Origin: Stentor roeselii
Lineage: Eukaryota > Ciliophora > Heterotrichea > Heterotrichida > Stentoridae
Reading direction: 5' to 3'
Assembly: GCA_006503475.1 (NCBI GenBank)
Contig: RSEH01000139.1
Coordinates: 62,001-126,000, forward strand
Length of the DNA stretch: 64,000 nt
The translations under genes and the position numbers were made by a program. Within the stretch, counting starts at the first letter, position 1. Every line of letters begins with the position of its first letter. The notes beneath the pieces are model-generated. The model searched no databases. It worked only from the letters and a program-made list of their open reading frames with translations, and was not told the DNA's origin. Shown here piece after piece: positions 54,483-64,000 of this stretch.

Positions 54483-57400
54483 CTAACTAGCTAGCTGGAT
54501 ATCTCCAGCAAACATCCTGAACTTCAAATTTACTTTTGGCTGACTTATTCCTAAAAATTCCTCAATTGGCGCTACAAGGTCTCTGGAAAGTGAGTCTAAA
54601 ACATCAGCATGTTTGTAAAGAATGCATCCTTCGGCGTTGTAAAGACGACAGTTATCGAAAACGAGTCTCATATCGGCGACGAAGTCATGAAAAGTTTTGT
54701 AGTCTCTTCCTCTTAACTTTCCTTCTATTGTAGAGAAGTCCATTGGGTGGGTGATGATTTCGGGGTAGTCGTAAAGTTCTAGCTCTTCGTAGTTCACTGG
54801 TCGTAAAAAGGGCTCTGAGTACTCGTGCTTCATCATTCTTGATAGAACTTCATGAGCCCAGTCTTCCCAGCCTCCTTTTGTTAAGTCTATTGCTTCGAAA
54901 CGATGCTGGGATGGGTCCATGTCTGGCTTTTCCTCCCAGGCTGGGTCTAAGTCGTCTGATGTCCAAAGGCGAGGGAAGAAGTACTTGTATATGCTGAGGA
55001 TTGTACTTGAAAATAAAGGATTTATTTGAGAGTAGCTACTCGTGCACATTTCCCATAAGTCGTTTCGGAAGAGTTCACTTGACCTGGCTTCGTGTAATAC
55101 CCAGTCTATGTTCGCGATTTTTAATAAAAACTTTTGGAGAACTTTGATGTAAACATTCGCGTTCGAAGGACAAGACTGTATCAACTTCAAAGGAGTTTTC
55201 AAGAACTCAATAGGATTCGCATGCTGAATAAATAGATACTTAACCATAAACCAAAGTATTTTACTCTGTATTTTCGGAGGATACTGCAAGATGATCTGTG
55301 AAAAATAATGAAAAGTTGAATCAAGTGACATTTTATGATGTTGGCTAAGTTTTAGCAGTCCTCTAAGGCAAAACTTGGTGACAGAGTAGTTATAAGAAGG
55401 AATCGCCAAATCAATCCTGAACGATCGAATCATTTCTGAGAAGATCTGATCAATGTACACTGGATTCGTCACTCCACCCAAGACTTCCAACAAGTTCGCT
55501 CTCCAAAAGGAATCATCAAAGGAATTAGCAGAATTATCATTATTTTTCAAAATTTCTGCTAAAAACTCAACAACAAATCCTGAGTTAACCCGAATCCTGC
55601 TGAAGTTATGAGTTAAAGACATGTCAGAGACCTTAACAATCGATTTAAGAACAGTTTTATCAACGAAATACTCATCTCTAGAAGAGAAGTCATTAGGTTT
55701 CAAGAACTTTTTATCGAAATGTCGCGTTTTGAAGTAGTAAATCAGGTAATTTAAGCCTTTATAAGCGTTGATGGCGTAACTGATAGCTGACAAGCTCTTC
55801 GCTGCTTTCATCCTGACACGATAAAAGCACTTTTTATCTTCAAGTTTATCATAAAGCAAAGTGATGATTTTCGTGTAGTCGACTCCAATTTGTTCAGTTC
55901 CCAGATCAGTATTTGCCCTTGCAGCAATAATGGCTTCATACTGAGCAATCACATCATCTTTCTCCTTCTTCAACTGGTCCATCCACAGCAGGTCCTTATA
56001 AGAAACTTCTACTTTTCTCAGCATTTCACAGTCAGGGTCGACTCGAACCCAAAGTACCGGGCATTCTTTTTCTCTGTTATTTTTTTCTTCCTCATTTTCC
56101 TCTCGTCTTTTAGGATTATTCGGCTTTTTCAGTCTTTTTTTACAGGGAATCTGAGTTTTGAATATTTCTTTATCAACTTCAATGCTCTTTATGTCGATGT
56201 CGGTCTCTGTGCCGTCAGTTTCGTAGATCATCAAACTGAGAGGCCCTGTGTAAAACCGCATCATATTAATTCGCATTGGAATAGAATAGTTCGTGTTGCC
56301 AAGTGAAGAAAATTGCTTATTTGCTGAAGAATCGAGATAGTTTTGGAAGATTGGGCATTGCTCAAGTTTGAAGTCCAGGGTGTTGTCTTTCTTATTGTAT
56401 GAAAATTCACATTTGAATAAAGGGGCTCCTGTGCCGTAAATCCAACTTTTGGCGAATTCTTTTAATGATTTTCGGTAAAGTTTTTTGAATAACTTTATAA
56501 ATTCACTTGTGGAGGACTGGGGAGATAAAAACTCGTGAAGGACTTTTAGAAGGTTTATTTTTCCGACTTTTACCTCGATCATGTGGAAGATTAGACCGGA
56601 TTTTAATTTGAAGACTGGGTCGTTTTGGAGCTCGTGGGGACTTGTGAAGAATAAGCTGCAGAGAGGGCGGAGTTCTAGACCTTTTTCAACGTATGAACAG
56701 TATAGTTTTACCTCTTTGTTTACTACAAATTTCAACTCATTCGCATCGAGCACTTCTCCAATATAATCTCTGGCAATATACTCCTGAAGTCCCAACACCA
56801 TCCAATAATCTTCCCAATTAGCCATGCGATGAAAGCATTCAAGCCAATTAAAAGCAGCAGCAGCAACAAGTTCTCTAATACTTTTATTAAACCCTTCATA
56901 AACCCTTTCATTAAGCATCAAACTTTCATCAAAAACGCTAAGTCCCGCAAATCTAAGAGAATCTCCAAGATTCGGTAAAAAAACCACTTTATTCGATAAG
57001 AAAGGAAAGGGCCGACCAAAGCGTCCAGCGAGATTTTCCATCATTTTTTCATATGAAAACTTTGAGTAAGTCCTTCCAAACCTTGCATTATCAACAGTAA
57101 ACTGCAAGTCCTTTTTCCTTGAAAGTGAAAAGTGAGTTGTAAGTCGATCAGAGGAAATATTCAGAATTTCCGGATTAGGAATCACACAAAATCCAACAGT
57201 TGATATAAAAGTTTCAATTGAATATTGAAAGATATTTTGCGTTTTTTCATTCATAATTCCAGATAACTCTCCTGAACTTATCACAGAATAAGAACTTGGC
57301 ACTTGGAACTCAATCTGAAGTGGGTACTTGTGATGAAGGCCATCAAGACAAGGCATCCAGCAGCGTTTTGACTCATGAAAACCTTCTGTTACCACGAGGG

Positions 57401-57797
57401 TCGTGTTGTTTGATGTGAAAAAACGCAGGCCTGAGGAAGGGTTTTGAAGAGAGTACTCGATTAGGACTACGGGCTCTGAGGATCTTGGAAGATGAAAGGT
57501 CAAAAAGCCTTGCTGGGACTCGTAGTCCCAGATCTGCCAAGTCATGTCCATCAAGTCTTTTGTTTCTCGAGTGTTGTTCAGTGAGTAACTGAACCACTCA
57601 CTTTGATGAGATGATGGAGGGTAAATGAATGGCACATCGATTTGACTTGTGAATACTTTTTCGATGGTTAGATGCTTGCAGTGAAGAGAAACTTTTAAAT
57701 GGTCTTGGGGCTTGAAGTAAAGTTTTGTGATTCCTTTTAGTGAGTTGTTTGATAAGTCGAAGGATAGGACTGTCTTTTGTTTTAGGATTGTGGCCAT
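54483..57797 (-). CDS. TAF2: TAF2-like TFIID subunit with C-terminal bromodomain
   Basis: 1104 residues in one uninterrupted exon. The first about 450 residues show an M1 aminopeptidase-like N-terminus (SLNNTRETKDLMDMTWQIWD; LNERVYEGFNKSIREL), typical of TAF2, without the HExxH zinc motif. The next region up to about 950 is helical-repeat-like. At about 985-1085 is a bromodomain: YDYPEIITHPMDFSTIE, the TFHDFVADMRLVFDNC helix, and YNAEGCILYKH with the acetyl-lysine Asn. TAF2 is part of TFIID; the bromodomain would add acetyl-lysine reading. Such a fusion is not in the animal or yeast TAF2 I know. Confidence 0.85.
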   Translation of the reverse strand: MATILKQKTVLSFDLSNNSLKGITKLYFKPQDHLKVSLHCKHLTIEKVFTSQIDVPFIYPPSSHQSEWFSYSLNNTRETKDLMDMTWQIWDYESQQGFLTFHLPRSSEPVVLIEYSLQNPSSGLRFFTSNNTTLVVTEGFHESKRCWMPCLDGLHHKYPLQIEFQVPSSYSVISSGELSGIMNEKTQNIFQYSIETFISTVGFCVIPNPEILNISSDRLTTHFSLSRKKDLQFTVDNARFGRTYSKFSYEKMMENLAGRFGRPFPFLSNKVVFLPNLGDSLRFAGLSVFDESLMLNERVYEGFNKSIRELVAAAAFNWLECFHRMANWEDYWMVLGLQEYIARDYIGEVLDANELKFVVNKEVKLYCSYVEKGLELRPLCSLFFTSPHELQNDPVFKLKSGLIFHMIEVKVGKINLLKVLHEFLSPQSSTSEFIKLFKKLYRKSLKEFAKSWIYGTGAPLFKCEFSYNKKDNTLDFKLEQCPIFQNYLDSSANKQFSSLGNTNYSIPMRINMMRFYTGPLSLMIYETDGTETDIDIKSIEVDKEIFKTQIPCKKRLKKPNNPKRREENEEEKNNREKECPVLWVRVDPDCEMLRKVEVSYKDLLWMDQLKKEKDDVIAQYEAIIAARANTDLGTEQIGVDYTKIITLLYDKLEDKKCFYRVRMKAAKSLSAISYAINAYKGLNYLIYYFKTRHFDKKFLKPNDFSSRDEYFVDKTVLKSIVKVSDMSLTHNFSRIRVNSGFVVEFLAEILKNNDNSANSFDDSFWRANLLEVLGGVTNPVYIDQIFSEMIRSFRIDLAIPSYNYSVTKFCLRGLLKLSQHHKMSLDSTFHYFSQIILQYPPKIQSKILWFMVKYLFIQHANPIEFLKTPLKLIQSCPSNANVYIKVLQKFLLKIANIDWVLHEARSSELFRNDLWEMCTSSYSQINPLFSSTILSIYKYFFPRLWTSDDLDPAWEEKPDMDPSQHRFEAIDLTKGGWEDWAHEVLSRMMKHEYSEPFLRPVNYEELELYDYPEIITHPMDFSTIEGKLRGRDYKTFHDFVADMRLVFDNCRLYNAEGCILYKHADVLDSLSRDLVAPIEEFLGISQPKVNLKFRMFAGDIQLAS

Positions 57798-58367
57798 TGG
57801 ATAATTAAGGGGATTTAGAGAGATTTAGGTAATTGAAGGAGGAATAAGCAAAAAAGTATCCTTGTAGGGAAAATTAGATAATTTTTATCATTAAGGTTAT
57901 TTTAAATCTGGAAAGGTTGAATATTTTTAGCTTAGTGATTCCTTTAATAATATGGTTTCAAAATATAAATTTTCATAGGTTGTTGAACATATCAACTGTT
58001 GAATAGTTTTCTTATATATACAAGAACAGATAAGTATAAGAATTATTTGATAGTCTATGCTAATACTTATATTGTAGAAAATTACTTGTGAAATTATCTC
58101 TTACAAGAACTTAAAAAAGATATGTGAATCATGTAAGGACCCTTGAAAACCTGATTAAAGTCTTCTAGCACAATCTTGTAAAGTCACTATATTGTATTTG
58201 AACTGTTCAAAGTTAATTTAAAAAAAAAAACTGATTATTTAAGATAAAGAAATGAAGATCATCTTCTCATTCAAATATCTATTGTTATAGAGTTCATGCA
58301 CAGATCTTAACTAATAATTTAATTTTTCATCCTTCCTAACAAACTAAATTTCATCATCCATTTATAA
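57798..58367. other. 570-bp intergenic region
   Basis: Largest gap in the window, between the divergent starts of TAF2 and the cysteine-rich gene. A/T-rich, with no convincing open frame or RNA gene seen. The last bases, TTTATAA directly before the ATG at 58368, match the start context seen elsewhere. Confidence 0.7.
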
Positions 58368-61300
58368 ATGTTTACCTTATTTCTAATTATTCACCAGGTC
58401 AGGTCAAGCTTAGTTGATTATCGATTCAGTATAAATTTCGGGCAAGAAATTTGGGATTACTCAGGAAATAACAATCACGGCATAAATCATTTAGCAGCAT
58501 CTAAAATAAAGTCAACAGACCGAGGAGTTTATTTAGTCGACTCCGACAGTAGAATTGATGCGCCACTAAGCTTATCTCTTCCTTCAACTGTTTCATATCT
58601 GTCCTGGGTGATGCCGACCGATTCAGAATACAGACTACTTTATCGGGTCCTTTCAACATCTGAGAGATATCACTTAGGAAGAAAAGCTTCAACTGATGCG
58701 GTCTATATTCATGTTGACCACAGCGGAAGTGCTGAAGCAGTTGGACCTTCAAACAGTTTCCCTGCAGGAGCCTGGTCACTAGCAGTGTTAACATATGATG
58801 GAACGACTTTTAAAGCATTTATAAATGAAGTTCAAGAAGCGAGTCTCGTTCACAGTTTCACTACATCAGCATCTGGTTTTCTTACAGGAGTAGGGACTTA
58901 TTATTCATCTTCTTTCACAGTAGTTCATGCTTTTGTATGGAACTATATAATAATGTCAGGGACTCCGACTTATTCGAGTTATATCAGTAGCTCAGGGTCT
59001 TCAAGTTGTATAATTCCTGGAACTTGCTCTAGTTGTTCGGTGGCTATTGTTGATGCGAGTCTTGGAACCGGTTGCTTGCCGACTAATATGGATCCATCAA
59101 AGGATTCTTATGGAAATAGTTGTGATAGCACATCTCATGGGTGCTCGGTTACAACTGAATATTATTGCTCTTCTAGCACTGTTACTTGTGGATATGATCG
59201 GTCATCTAATAGTTGCTATCAAAAACTGGTTAGTTCGCCTTATACTACGACTACTGTTGCATGTACTTGCCAAACTGGGTATACTAGCACTAATAATCAA
59301 TGTTGTAACTCTGATTGCGCTACTTGTGATATGACTGGATATTGTCTGACGTGTAAAGCTTCAAATAGTTATATTACTTCTGGAGTTTGTCACTGTAATA
59401 ATGGATATTATTTATCAAGTTCCTCTACATGCTCTGCTTGCAACACTGGATGCAAAACATGCAGTTCTAGTGACCTTTGTTTAACCTGTTGGGATACTAA
59501 TATGAGTGAAGTTTCAAATGCGTGTACCTGTAACAATGGATACTATTTATCGAGTTCAACAACTTGTACTGCCTGTGCAACTGGGTGTAAGACTTGCTCA
59601 TCAAGTGATGCTTGTTTAACTTGTTGGGATACAAACATAAGTGAAGTTTCAAATGCATGCACCTGCAACAATGGATACTATTTATCGAGTTCTACGACTT
59701 GTACTGCTTGCGGAACTGGGTGTAAGACTTGCTCATCGAGTGATGCTTGTTTAACTTGTTGGGATACAAACATGAGTGAAGTTTCAAATGCATGCACCTG
59801 TAACAATGGATACTATTTATCAAGTTCTACGACTTGTACTGCTTGCGGAACTGGTTGTAAGACTTGCTCATCAAGTGATGCTTGTCTCACTTGTTGGGAT
59901 ACAAACATGAGTGAGGCATCAAATATATGTACATGCAACTATGGATATTACCTCTCTACTTCAACAACCTGCACAGCTTGTGGATCTGGTTGCAAAACCT
60001 GTTCATCAGGAGATGCATGTTTGACATGTTGGGATTCCTCAATGACTGAAAATTCAAATGTTTGTAGCTGTCCTTACGGATACTACTTTAGTTCATCAAA
60101 TACTTGTGTTGCTTGCAACTCTGGATGTAAGACCTGCTCGTCTAGCGACCTATGTTTATCGTGCTGGGACACAAATATGAGTGAATCAGGAAATATCTGT
60201 AGTTGCACTGATGGCTACTATGCATCTAGTTCAACAACTTGTGCTACCTGCAATAGTGGATGCAAGACTTGCTCATCAAGTGATCTCTGCTTAACATGTT
60301 GGGATTCAACAAAAATGTCTGAAATAGGAAACACTTGTATTTGCAACGATGGTTACTATGCAGTTTCTACAACAGTTTGCGGAAATTGCAATACTGGGTG
60401 TAAAACATGCACTTCTGGAGACCTTTGCACTAGTTGTTGGGATGTTTCAATGTCTGAAGTTTCTAACATCTGTTATTGTCCAGATGGATATTACTTTACC
60501 TCATCCAATACCTGTGCAGCTTGCAACTCAGGGTGCAAGACTTGTTCCTCTGCAGATCTTTGTTTAACTTGCTGGGACTCAATCAATATGAGTGAGTCTG
60601 GAAACACCTGTACATGTAATAATGGTTTTTATCCATCGGCATCTGTTACATCTTGCACAGCATGCAATTCTCTCTGTAACACATGCTCCTCAAGTGACCT
60701 TTGCTTGACTTGCTGGGATACAACAACAATGACTGAATCTTCGAATATTTGCAATTGTAACGATGGATATTATGCGGCAACTTCAAGTTCTTGCTCACCT
60801 TGCAATTCTGGATGTAAATCCTGCAATTCCGGTGATTTGTGCACTTCATGTTGGGATGTTTTGATGACAGAGGCAGGGAACATATGCACATGTCCTGATG
60901 GATATTACTTCAGTTCATCAAATATATGCCAAGCTTGCAACTCAGGTTGCAAGTCGTGTTCTTCAAGTGATGGGTGTTTAGCTTGTTTTGATATCAATAT
61001 GCTTGAATCTGGAAATACTTGTACTTGCTCTGATGGATATTATGCAAATACTGGAGTTACCAGTTGCATTGCCTGTGGTACTGGATGTAAGAGTTGCTCA
61101 TCATCAGATCCTTGCATAACTTGCTGGGATATTAATATGGTAGAATCATTAAATACTTGCAGTTGTGATTATGGATTTTATGCAGCGTCATCTACTTCCT
61201 GTTCGGCTTGCAATACTCGATGCAAGACTTGTTCTTCAGCAGATTCATGTTTATCATGTTGGGATGGTAACATGGTTGAGACATCAAATGTATGTGACTG

Positions 61301-64000
61301 TAACTACGGTTACTTTTTATCTGACCCAAAATCGTGCTCTGCTTGCAATACTGGATGTAAAACTTGCTCTGCCGTAGACGGCTGCCTTACCTGCTGGGAC
61401 TTAAACATGGTTGAATCTAGTAATACATGCTCTTGTGCAGAAGGTTACTATCTAAGTACTTCAACTACTTGCACAGCCTGCAATTCAGGATGTAAATCAT
61501 GCACCTCTTTAGATTTATGTACGTCTTGCTGGGACATCAACATGTCAGAAGCAAGTGATATTTGCTCTTGCAATAATGGGTTTTACTCTAGCTCTAGTAC
61601 TACTTGTTCACCGTGTAATTACGGCTGTAAATCTTGTAATTCAATCGATTTATGCACCACATGCTGGGATAATTCAATGACTGAATCAAGCAGTAATATC
61701 TGCAATTGCCAAGATGGATTTTATTTTACCTCAGGAAATATTTGCACTGCATGTGGGACGGGTTGTAAAACCTGCTCATCCGCAAATCCATGTCTAACTT
61801 GTTTTGATTTAAATTCAGTTAGTAATGGTGTTGAATGTACCTGCAATGCTGGTTTCTATGCAATTTCAGTTAATTCTTGTAGCCCTTGTGCTTCTGGTTG
61901 CAAGACCTGCCTGTCTCCAACTCAATGCACTTCTTGCTTTGACATCCTTGCAAGTCCATCAGGTTCCTCATGTGTCTGTATTTCAGGGTACTACCTTGCT
62001 CTTTCAAATCTCTGCTCTCCTTGTGGCAAGCACTGTTCGGAATGTTCATCCTCTGATCCTTGCATTTCTTGTTTCGACTCAACTGCATTAGTGACAGGAA
62101 GTTTCTGTTCCTGCGAAGTAGGATTTTATATGAACGAGGTCTCTCACATGTGTCTTCCATGCGACTCAACTTGCAGTGAATGCAACAGTAGTGGATGTTT
62201 GCAGTGCATTTCAAATAACACAATAACCTCAGGACAACAGTGCAAATGCAAGTCAGGCTATTGGAGTGAAGCTCAGCCAGTTAATCAAAATTCTTGTCAG
62301 AACTGCTTCGAAGAATGTAAAAGTTGCAAAAATGAACTTCAATGTTTGACATGCTTGAGTGAAAACGCTTCTCCAAGAAGTGATTTTGGATGTTTTTGCA
62401 AGGAAGGGTTCTGGAATAATACTCAATTGGTTCAGCAGGACTCTTGTAATGAATGCAAAGAAACTTGCAAGACCTGTGTGAATAGCAATCAATGTACGAG
62501 TTGTAAAGACTCAACTGCTGAACTTAATTCAGATGGACAATGTGTGGTGCTTTGTTGGAAGAATAAAACTGAAAATTGTGTGAATTGCACTAGTCTTTGT
62601 GAAGAGTGCGATAAAGACCTGAAATGTTTAAACTGCACTGAAAAAGGAGTATTAAAAAATGGTAAGTGTTTCTGCATGAAGGGATACAAAGAAAGTAACA
62701 ACAAGTGCATCAAGCAGTACTTTTACTCTAACTTGACAGTAAAAACCCACCACAACCTCCTCCTTACCTTTACCGAGTCATTACAAGTATCTCTAAAAGA
62801 CACTGACCTCCATTTAAAAATAGATCATGAGTCCTTCGATTTCTACCTAAAGAAGCTCAACTCTTCAACCTACCGACTGACAGTCCTCGGAGTTCTTCTT
62901 GTCAACAAAACTCTTGATGTTCACCTGACAATAAAAAAGAAACAAGTTTACAGCAGTAAAAATTCGATGCTTTACAATTACATCTTACTGAGTAAACTTC
63001 ATGAGAATCAAACAACTTACATCCCTCTTGTGTCCTCCATAAAGCCTCTGACTCAGTCGATTGTAGCAGCCAGTGCCGGAATGGCAGTTTTTTCCAACCC
63101 TGCAGGACTTTGGTCTTTAATCAACACGATCCAGCTCATTACTTACATGCCCTTGAATGCGGTGCCTTACTCGAAGAGACTCAGAGAAACCTCAACAGCG
63201 ATGATGAATTATAACATCATTCCTAATGTTATGAGCTTTATTTCAGATCCAGATGCGACTTCTGCACCTCATGAAGAAGTTGTCGACTTTGGAATTGATA
63301 CTTCTGTCATCATGCTCAACGCTGGACCTATTTGGATGATTTTTGTTCAAAGTTTCGTCGGGTCTCTTGTGGTTGTCGTGCTTGCCAAGTGCTTTAAAAC
63401 CTCGGAAAAGTTGCAGAAATATGAAAAAATGTATAAATTTAACCTTTTAATCAGGTTTTGGATTGAAGCTTACCTGGAATTAGCGATTTTCGCAATGATT
63501 CAAGCACAGGCAGTAAAATTTATTCAGAAAATTCAAAGTCGCTTTGAAGGTTACTTTTATGTGTGCTTGGCTTTTATTGTTTGTGTAAGGTTTATTTAGT
63601 TCTTGGTCATTGTTTCTCCGTTTGTCATTTTTATTACAATAAAAAACTCGTCGAGGTCCACTCAAAATGAAGATTTTTTGATGGTGTATGGGTCGTTGTA
63701 TGAAGAGTTCTGGAATGACAGAGGAGTTCTTCCGACTCTTTACTATCCTTTGTTCTTGATTAGAAGACTCGTTTATACAATTATTCAGATTTTCATGAAT
63801 GACTTTCCTGCTTATCAGGCGTATCTTAATATTGGGTTTACTGTTGTGGTCTTGTTGTACCTGGGGTACTTTAGACCCTTTAAAGAGAAGTTAATTTATA
63901 GGTCGCAGGTTTTAGGAGAAACTTGTGTTTTTATAGTGTTTTTGGTTTCTAGCTTCTTTTTGTATACTCAGAAGAAATCTCATGTGAAAATCATTGATGA
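58368..64000 (+). CDS. Giant Cys-rich repeat surface protein, partial (C-terminus beyond window)
   Basis: At least 1739 residues in exon 1, plus 133 more codons after a 15-nt intron (63585-63599), running off the right edge. Signal peptide (FTLFLIIHQVRSS), then a LamG/ConA-like lectin fold at about 15-205 (WSLAVLTYDGTTFKAFINEV). About 25 cysteine-rich repeats fill roughly residues 310-1440; the commonest unit is 45 residues (135 bp) with the core C-K-T-C-S-S-S-D-x-C-L-T-C-W-D. Copies near 59535-59940 are almost identical. A polytopic membrane region starts at about 1565. It probably is a cell-surface adhesion or defence protein; no enzyme motif is seen. Confidence 0.9.
59400..62130 (+). repeat. 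135-bp (45-codon) cysteine-rich coding repeats
   Basis: Direct repeats with exact 135-bp steps are visible at 59400, 59535, 59670 and 59805 (start of the AATGGATA motif), and then continue with small length changes. Three consecutive copies are nearly identical, pointing to recent unequal exchange or gene conversion. Later units are more diverged and end in the FDxx/CxxC variants. Confidence 0.92.
63585..63599 (+). other. 15-nt intron
   Basis: GTAAGGTTTATTTAG, phase 0, in the giant Cys-rich gene; A at position 10. The frame continues after it (FLVIVSPFVIFITIKNSS) to the window edge. Confidence 0.92.

Noticed and set aside
59400-62130. CRISPR-like or satellite array
   Set aside because: The 135-bp repeats lie within one coding frame, lack spacers and have protein-level conservation of cysteines.
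1-64000. tRNA, rRNA, transposon, virus-like element, or telomeric repeat
   Set aside because: No cloverleaf box motifs, rRNA stretch, transposase or polymerase domain, terminal repeat or telomere array was seen by eye; a covariance-model search was not possible.

Overview
This window looks like gene-dense macronuclear DNA of a heterotrich ciliate, most likely Stentor or a close relative. The evidence is direct. Twelve introns, each exactly 15 nt with GTA at the 5' end, an A at position 10 (11 of 12) and TAG or CAG at the 3' end, interrupt otherwise continuous reading frames; a thirteenth, in a Rab gene, is 16 nt with one base left unexplained. All three stop codons end genes (for example TGA for the DYRK-type kinase and the E2-like gene), so the standard code applies. 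Tiny 15-16 nt introns plus the standard code fit Stentor better than Blepharisma or Paramecium. I count 46 supported genes plus one low-confidence antisense candidate in 64 kb. Genes lie on both strands, mostly tens of bases apart and sometimes 2-12 bases apart.

Layout. 1-7.3 kb: a partial gene at the left edge, two small basic or coiled-coil proteins, then a leftward run encoding a Rab2-like GTPase, a double cyclic-nucleotide-binding protein, a TPR-DnaJ co-chaperone, a TRM10-type tRNA methyltransferase and an O-methyltransferase. 7.5-12.7 kb: homogentisate dioxygenase, a large polytopic cysteine-rich membrane protein and the rRNA-processing factor FCF1. 12.8-20.2 kb: poorly characterised proteins, including a three-exon gene, a RAP-domain protein and a DUF4378-like protein. 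20.2-24.8 kb: three tandem major-facilitator transporters. 24.9-33.8 kb: PAS, PITH, EF-hand/C2/membrane, DYRK kinase, RER1, coiled-coil and proteasome RPN12 genes. 33.8-45.3 kb: another cyclic-nucleotide-binding protein, a UBL-ankyrin-PH-kinase fusion, a PA/LNR/TM/RING receptor-like protein, a kelch protein, coiled-coil proteins, an LRR protein, DCP1 and a NEDD8-type E2. 45.3-58 kb: chitin synthase, a 1147-residue charged repeat protein, a small CaaX-tailed protein, calcineurin A, a membrane RING protein and a TAF2-bromodomain fusion. 58.4-64 kb: a very large cysteine-rich repeat surface protein that runs off the right edge.

The genes do not form an operon or one pathway. They are mostly housekeeping (tRNA and rRNA processing, decapping, proteasome, ER retrieval, TFIID) mixed with signalling proteins (calcineurin, two cNMP-binding proteins, two kinases) and surface proteins. 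Many start codons follow an A/T-rich TAAT/TATAA-like tract, and two divergent pairs have their ATGs only 5 bp apart across a TATAA/TTATA spacer, which implies extremely short 5' leaders and shared bidirectional promoters. I saw no transposon, virus-like element, tRNA, rRNA or CRISPR array. Function calls come from reading motifs by eye; no database search was run.
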